Of a stretch of 64,000 bases of DNA, positions 62,581-64,000 are shown in pieces. Every line of letters starts with the position of its first letter. Within the stretch, counting starts at the first letter, position 1. The notes under the pieces are model-generated. The model searched no databases and was not told the DNA's origin. It saw nothing but the letters and a program-made list of their open reading frames with translations. Origin of the DNA: Diabrotica undecimpunctata (taxonomy: Eukaryota > Arthropoda > Insecta > Coleoptera > Chrysomelidae); assembly GCF_040954645.1 (NCBI RefSeq), contig NC_092806.1:133206476-133270475 (forward strand). Direction: 5' to 3'. The position numbers and the translations under genes are program-made.

Positions 62581-64000
62581 ACTGTGTTCCGTAATTGTCT
62601 CTTCCTGGGGTTTCGTCTACAACTGCGGCCACCAACATCAAAATCGATGCCAGAACGTCCATAGGACATAACATGGTACCGTTCCCCTCAACTACTAATC
62701 ACATCGTGACATCTTACAAGAGTATCTGCACTACGTATATAGTGCTGTTCGTGATGCTTCTTAGAATGTCGAGTACTTTTGAATCATTCGACAGGGCGGT
62801 ACTAATGGGCGACCTCAATAGCAGACACATCCAATTTGGTGACACTTCCACAAATATTCCAGGCAGAATGCTTCCAGTTTTCATATTTTTCAGTCACCTT
62901 AGGGTTTTCAGTACATAGGGGACTCGATAACCTCTTACCACTTACCACTATTGGTCAAAACAGACTTAAACACCCCCCACAAGCCACAACTGCTATATAT
63001 AGACCAGATTATCGTAAAGCAAATTGGCAACTTTTCTAAGAGTTCATAGATCATAATATTCCTGAGTCAGTGGATATGTCAACAACCAACCAGATTGGCA
63101 CAGAGATTTCTAAAGTTGAAGGTCTCCTCCGCGAGGCTTCATCCCTGGCCATTCCAATGGTTAAAATTAATACTTAAATGATTCCACAACGCTAAATCCA
63201 AATTAAGCGCAGACTAATCAGAGAGTATAAAACATTCCGTGACCCATACATTAAAACAGAATACAACCGTTTCTCAACATACATAAGACTAGAGGTTAAC
63301 AAGTTAAAACACGATCAGTGGAGATGAGTTACCGTCTGACGGATCTGGCCTGGACCACAGAGATGGCTCTAAATTCTGAAACAAATTCAAAACCCTAACG
63401 AAAAAAAAGTCAAGCCTCACTCTCATCTCATTGTAAATAACGCCATTCTATCAAATCCACGAGATAAAGCAAAAGCCTTCAAAAATACACTCCAGGCAAC
63501 TTTCATCACCCCTGAAAATCTTAAACTTGGTACCGAAAGAAGAGGATATACTCTACTATCCTCCACAGCACTTTGGAGACTATAATATATAACATCCGAT
63601 TATGGCTCCTGTGCTGGAGGACACCGTCAAACAAATGTGTAACTATGGTAAAAACACATTCCCTGGCTCAGATGGCATACATAGGGGATGCCTCAAAAAA
63701 CTTTCAGAGGGTATAATCCCGCTGCTTTTCAACATTATCAATGCATGTCTCTACAGAGTAACTTTCCAACTCCCAGGAAAGTAGCCAGTACAATCATGAT
63801 GCCCAAACCAGGAAAAACCCTAACCAGCATTGAAATCATACAGGCCAATTTCTCTTCTTAACACTCTGAGTAAAGTCTACGAGAGGATCCTAAAAGAAAG
63901 AGTCGTAGAATTTATAGAAGAAAATACCATCATTCCAAAATTCTAATTCGGATTCAGAGCTGAACACTCTTCTCAAAATGCATTGACAGAAGCAGCACCT
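62581..64000 (+). pseudogene. Jockey-like LINE ORF2, endonuclease to RT fingers, runs off the window
   Basis: Endonuclease: FDRAVLMGDLNSRHIQFGDT at about 62790-62850 (GDLNSRH, catalytic D and N). Linker: IYRPDYRKANWQLF, a stop, EFIDHNIPESVD, EGLLREASSLAIPM, RRLIREYKTFRDPYIKTEYN and HSHLIVNNAILSNPRDKAKA. RT fingers at 63640-64000 in shifting frames: FPGSDGIHRGCLKKLSEGII, LLFNIINACLYR, ASTIMMPKPGKTL, LLNTLSKVYERILKERVVEF and FRAEHSSQNALTEAA. The order and PGSDGI...MMPKPGK...N.LSKVYER...FGFRxxHSxxxAL motifs fit a Jockey/CR1-group ORF2. At least five frameshifts or stops. The catalytic FADD would lie beyond 64000. Confidence 0.7.

Noticed and set aside
1..64000. CRISPR arrays, bacterial operons, tRNA or rRNA genes
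   Set aside because: No spaced short repeats, no Shine-Dalgarno-led gene strings, and no tRNA- or rRNA-like folds were recognised on either strand by eye.

Overview
The window looks like a stretch of an AT-rich arthropod nuclear genome, most likely insect. It holds R1-clade, Jockey, CR1-like and RTE-like LINEs, a BEL/Pao fragment, and Tc1/mariner-type, piggyBac, pogo/Tigger, hAT, PIF/Harbinger and Mutator-like DNA transposons. It has no operons, ribosome binding sites or other bacterial signals. I found no convincing host gene, tRNA or rRNA. Nearly everything that can be read as protein is a decayed transposable element, so the genes here do not form a pathway; the history is one of elements landing in elements.

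Layout. 1-10 kb: a possible piggyBac-like acidic fragment, an R1-clade LINE end, a Jockey-type RT fragment, and a CR1-like LINE whose 3' UTR carries a piece of a Jockey element (gag zinc knuckles plus endonuclease). 10.4-13.9 kb: a minus-strand CR1-like LINE hosting a small TIR element and a GAA-tailed RTE-like LINE. 14-17.7 kb: a 2 x 90 bp tandem repeat, a LINE scrap and a BEL/Pao gag-protease relic. 17.7-20.4 kb: a transposon with perfect 37-bp inverted repeats (wide DD-E spacing, DD82E/Sailor-like) inserted precisely in the transposase of a relative. 20.6-26 kb: a Jockey LINE with a 5' fold-back and a nested LINE with 14-bp target duplication, a Tc1 relic, and a second copy of the CR1/Jockey chimera between 330-bp direct repeats. 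26-34.4 kb: fold-back repeats, a hAT relic, a Tigger/jerky-like element, LINE and Harbinger scraps.

34.4-42.9 kb: a GC-rich island, a piggyBac element inside the RNase H domain of a LINE, a third CR1-like copy, and a Tigger-like deletion element. 43.7-51 kb: a LINE RT with a long open frame, a Mutator-like element with about 350-bp inverted ends, a fold-back MITE, an RTE-like LINE with a 171-bp LINE inside it, and a Tc1 transposase split by a 302-bp LINE. 52.2-57 kb: a nearly full-length Jockey element (gag plus EN-RT) on the minus strand, split by a 1,080-bp RTE-like LINE. 58.4-59.2 kb: two tandem 396-bp units, each with a complete hammerhead ribozyme core, lying in opposite orientations. 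62.6-64 kb: a Jockey-like LINE running off the window.

The strongest observations are the paired, oppositely oriented hammerhead ribozymes; the precise nested insertions (17896-19699, 35995-38200, 53462-54541, 50195-50496, 21485-22264, 48320-48490), each readable from its target duplication; the Mutator-like element; and the repeat-flanked chimera at 23.5-26 kb. Clade names for LINEs come from remembered motifs and were not confirmed by any search.
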